Assembly: GCA_027001815.1 (NCBI GenBank)
Contig: JALTLT010000098.1
Span: 1-6,955 of the forward strand
Source: Gammaproteobacteria bacterium
GTDB lineage: Bacteria > Pseudomonadota > Gammaproteobacteria > JALTLT01
Reading direction: 5' to 3'
Length of the DNA stretch: 6,955 nt
How positions within the stretch are numbered: the stretch's first letter is position 1; each line of letters opens with the position of its first letter. Below the pieces are notes generated by a model. That model saw nothing but the letters and a program-made list of their open reading frames with translations, had not been told where the DNA came from and did no database searches. Shown in pieces: positions 5,835-6,955 of the stretch. The position numbers and the translations under genes are program-made.

Positions 5835-6459
5835 GAGATCGGGCAGCCGGTGGATTCTCGCCCTCCTCCTGCTGGGCGGGATCGGCGGCTGTGCCACACC
5901 GCCTCCGCCCCAGCCGCCGGCGGAGCAGGAGAGAGCAGCGGCGGAAGCCTCCGCGCCCGCCCCGGCTCCCATGCCCGCCGCGTTGCAGGCCACCTACCGC
6001 CGGGCGCTCGAGGCCATGCGCGAGGAGTCGTGGCAGGAGGCGCTGGAGCTGCTGCTGGAGGTGGCGCGCAGCGAGGGGGGGCGTGCCGCCGTGCAGGTGA
6101 ACCTGGGTATCGTCTATCTCCAGAGCGGCCGCCAGCCCCTGGCAGGCAAGGCCTTCTCACGGGCCCTCGAACTGGAGCCGGGAAACCCGGTGGCCCTCAA
6201 CCAGCTCGCCCTCATGGAGCGCGAGGCGGGTCGTTTCGGGGAGGCCGAGCGACTCTGGCTGCGGGCCCTGGAGGCCCATCCGGACTACGCCAATGCCCAT
6301 CTCAACCTCGGCATCCTCTACGATCTCTACCTGCAGCGCCCGGTGGAGGCCCTCGAGCACTACCGGGCCTACCAGCAGCTCGGCGCGAATAGCGACGAAC
6401 AGGTGACCAAGTGGATCGTGGAGCTGGAACGACGCATCAGGAAGGAGGAGAACTCGTGA
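5818..6459 (+). CDS. Small TPR lipoprotein (213 aa)
   Basis: The product has 213 residues: a basic n-region (KRHRER), a Leu-rich core and a lipobox I22-G23-G24 before C25. Ala26 at +2 is consistent with outer-membrane anchoring. A Pro/Ala/Glu-rich linker (28-54) extends the protein from the membrane. Four TPR-like units follow at about 56-84, 89-122, 123-156 and 157-190, with canonical positions visible, for example NLGIVYLQSGR, AFSRALELEPGN and NLGILYDLY. The C-terminus is a charged helix (194-211). The architecture resembles PilF/PilW- or NlpI-type TPR lipoproteins that act as assembly factors for envelope machines, but it is shorter and lies in a different context, so I do not assign those names. 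It overlaps the preceding gene by 17 bases and the next start by four, so it is clearly part of the same operon. Confidence 0.92.
   Translation: MKRHRERSGSRWILALLLLGGIGGCATPPPPQPPAEQERAAAEASAPAPAPMPAALQATYRRALEAMREESWQEALELLLEVARSEGGRAAVQVNLGIVYLQSGRQPLAGKAFSRALELEPGNPVALNQLALMEREAGRFGEAERLWLRALEAHPDYANAHLNLGILYDLYLQRPVEALEHYRAYQQLGANSDEQVTKWIVELERRIRKEENS
6443..6448 (+). promoter_or_regulatory. Consensus ribosome binding site for the last operon gene
   Basis: AGGAGG is a full-consensus Shine-Dalgarno sequence seven bases before GTG 6456. An in-frame ATG at 6411 would add 15 residues to the front of the signal peptide and lacks a ribosome binding site, so GTG 6456 is chosen. Confidence 0.8.
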
Positions 6460-6740
6460 TCCCGCGTCTCGTCCTGACGGCCCTGCTGGTGATCTCCGCC
6501 GCCTCCCAGGCGGAAGAGCGGGTGGAGCTGGAGGGCAGCACCATCATCGGCAACAGCGAACTGCCCAAGGTCCTCTACATCGCCCCCTGGAGGCGATCGC
6601 GGCCCGGCCGGCCCGTCGACCCCACACTCACCAGCGACCTGCTCGAGGAGCCGCTGCGACCGGTGGACCCGGAGGAGTTCAGGCGTGACGTGGAGTACTG
6701 GCAGTGGCTGGAGGGGGAGCAGCGGCGCGCCAGCCGCTGA
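6456..6740 (+). CDS. Small secreted protein with ELPKVLYIAPW motif (94 aa)
   Basis: The product has 94 residues from GTG 6456. A short Sec signal peptide (core VLTALLVIS, cleavage likely after S17-Q18-A19) leaves a mature protein of about 75 residues. This contains a conserved-looking block, GSTIIGNSELPKVLYIAPWRR (27-47), then a Pro-rich stretch and an acidic/aromatic C-terminus (VEYWQWLEGE, 79-88). I recall similar VIGN-ELPKVLYIVPWK small proteins at the end of TPR and ExbB/ExbD gene clusters in Pseudomonas-like bacteria, always uncharacterised. Its size and position suggest an accessory periplasmic subunit of the complex made by the upstream genes. It overlaps the preceding stop by four bases (GTGA). 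No known domain is evident. Confidence 0.85.
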   Translation: MIPRLVLTALLVISAASQAEERVELEGSTIIGNSELPKVLYIAPWRRSRPGRPVDPTLTSDLLEEPLRPVDPEEFRRDVEYWQWLEGEQRRASR

Positions 6741-6743
6741 TTC

Positions 6744-6784
6744 GATCCGGTTCCGCAACTCCGGCACCAGCGGGAACCCCGATC
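6744..6784 (+). terminator. Imperfect stem-loop after the operon
   Basis: GATC (6744-6747) and GGTTCCGC (6749-6756) can pair with GCGGGAACC (6770-6778) and GATC (6781-6784), with a few bulged bases, around a loop of about 13 bases. It starts four bases after the last stop codon. No T-run follows, so it is at best a weak or Rho-assisted terminator or an mRNA 3'-end stabiliser. Confidence 0.3.
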
Positions 6785-6800
6785 CACCGATTCATGGGCG

Positions 6801-6815
6801 AGCGCCGGGGGCGCT
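6801..6815 (+). terminator. Short GC-rich hairpin AGCGCC/GGCGCT
   Basis: AGCGCC (6801-6806) and GGCGCT (6810-6815) form a perfect 6-bp stem with a GGG loop about 60 bases after the last operon gene. The following bases (GGCCTCCGAAATGTT) hold no T-run, so intrinsic termination is uncertain. Confidence 0.25.
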
Positions 6816-6824
6816 GGCCTCCGA

Positions 6825-6901
6825 AATGTTAAGCGGTTACCATTTTCCCGGCGCAGAATACCGATAAACTGAAAGGAATCGACAACTATCAACCCGGCAA
6901 C
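6825..6901 (+). promoter_or_regulatory. AT-rich intergenic patch, possible promoter
   Basis: This stretch is clearly richer in A/T than the operon. It contains TTACCA (6837-6842) and GATAAA/TAAACT (6863-6870) as weak -35- and -10-like words, but their spacing (20-22 bases) is poor. It most likely carries the promoter of a gene beginning at or beyond the window end. No operator-like inverted repeat stands out. Confidence 0.25.
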
Positions 6902-6955
6902 ATGCTATATCGTGTTCAGGACGCCATGCGGGTGCCCCGACACGTCGCCCCGCCC
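6902..6955 (+). CDS. Possible 5' end of a downstream gene (partial)
   Basis: An ATG at 6902 opens a frame that runs without a stop to the window edge, giving 18 residues beginning MLYRVQDAMRVPRHV. The nearest purine-rich site (GAAAGGA, 6871-6877) is about 25 bases away, too far for a normal Shine-Dalgarno sequence. No start codon occurs in frame between that site and 6902. The VQDAM-RxV-pattern faintly recalls the first strand and helix of CBS domains, but 18 residues are too few to assign. It may also be chance. Confidence 0.2.
   Translation, partial: MLYRVQDAMRVPRHVAPP

Noticed and set aside
2940..5993. 1017-codon open frame on the - strand
   Set aside because: It lies antisense to the well-supported 937-aa TPR lipoprotein. 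Its translation is Gly/Leu/Val/Arg-rich with no domain, signal or ribosome binding site; long antisense frames are expected in very GC-rich genes.
5818..6459. Naming the small lipoprotein PilF/PilW or NlpI
   Set aside because: The TPR lipoprotein layout is similar, but neighbours (no pilus, ispG or pnp genes), length and sequence do not support either name.

Overview
The window is a very GC-rich stretch, apparently chromosomal, from what is most likely a gammaproteobacterium. The organism is inferred from base composition and from protein families I associate with Pseudomonas-, Marinobacter- and purple-sulfur-type genomes; no taxonomic marker gene is present. All convincing genes lie on the + strand.

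Layout. Positions 1-552 hold no credible gene. The first ~350 bases are a dense mosaic of inverted and direct repeats: a 31-bp perfect inverted repeat (arms 11-41 and 94-124), a third copy of its outer 15 bases at 336-350, and two small hairpins with the same core whose stems differ by paired changes. An AT-rich patch (about 380-435) follows, with a weak promoter-like hexamer, and then a GC-rich leader that can fold into a hairpin near the likely mRNA 5' end. From 553 to 6740 there is one compact five-gene block: (1) a 173-aa secreted coiled-coil protein; (2) a 632-aa secreted TPR/coiled-coil protein; (3) a 937-aa TPR lipoprotein; (4) a 213-aa TPR lipoprotein; (5) a 94-aa secreted small protein. 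Genes 2-5 are joined by 4-bp, 17-bp and 4-bp overlaps, each with a strong Shine-Dalgarno sequence inside the preceding gene. The last ~215 bases contain weak stem-loops, a second AT-rich patch and possibly the first codons of another gene that runs off the window.

How the genes work together. Every product has an export signal (three Sec signal peptides, two lipoboxes), and none has a recognisable enzymatic, channel or DNA-binding domain. The block therefore looks like the scaffold of an envelope or periplasmic complex: two outer-membrane-type TPR lipoproteins, a TPR/coiled-coil protein and two small partners. From memory, such genes in other Gammaproteobacteria sit beside ExbB/TolQ-ExbD proton-channel genes and an AgmX/PglI-type TonB-like gene. 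None of those is present here, so the motor, if the complex has one, must be encoded outside the window. The function is not established from this sequence. The two things most worth following are this all-exported operon and the repeat mosaic in front of it.
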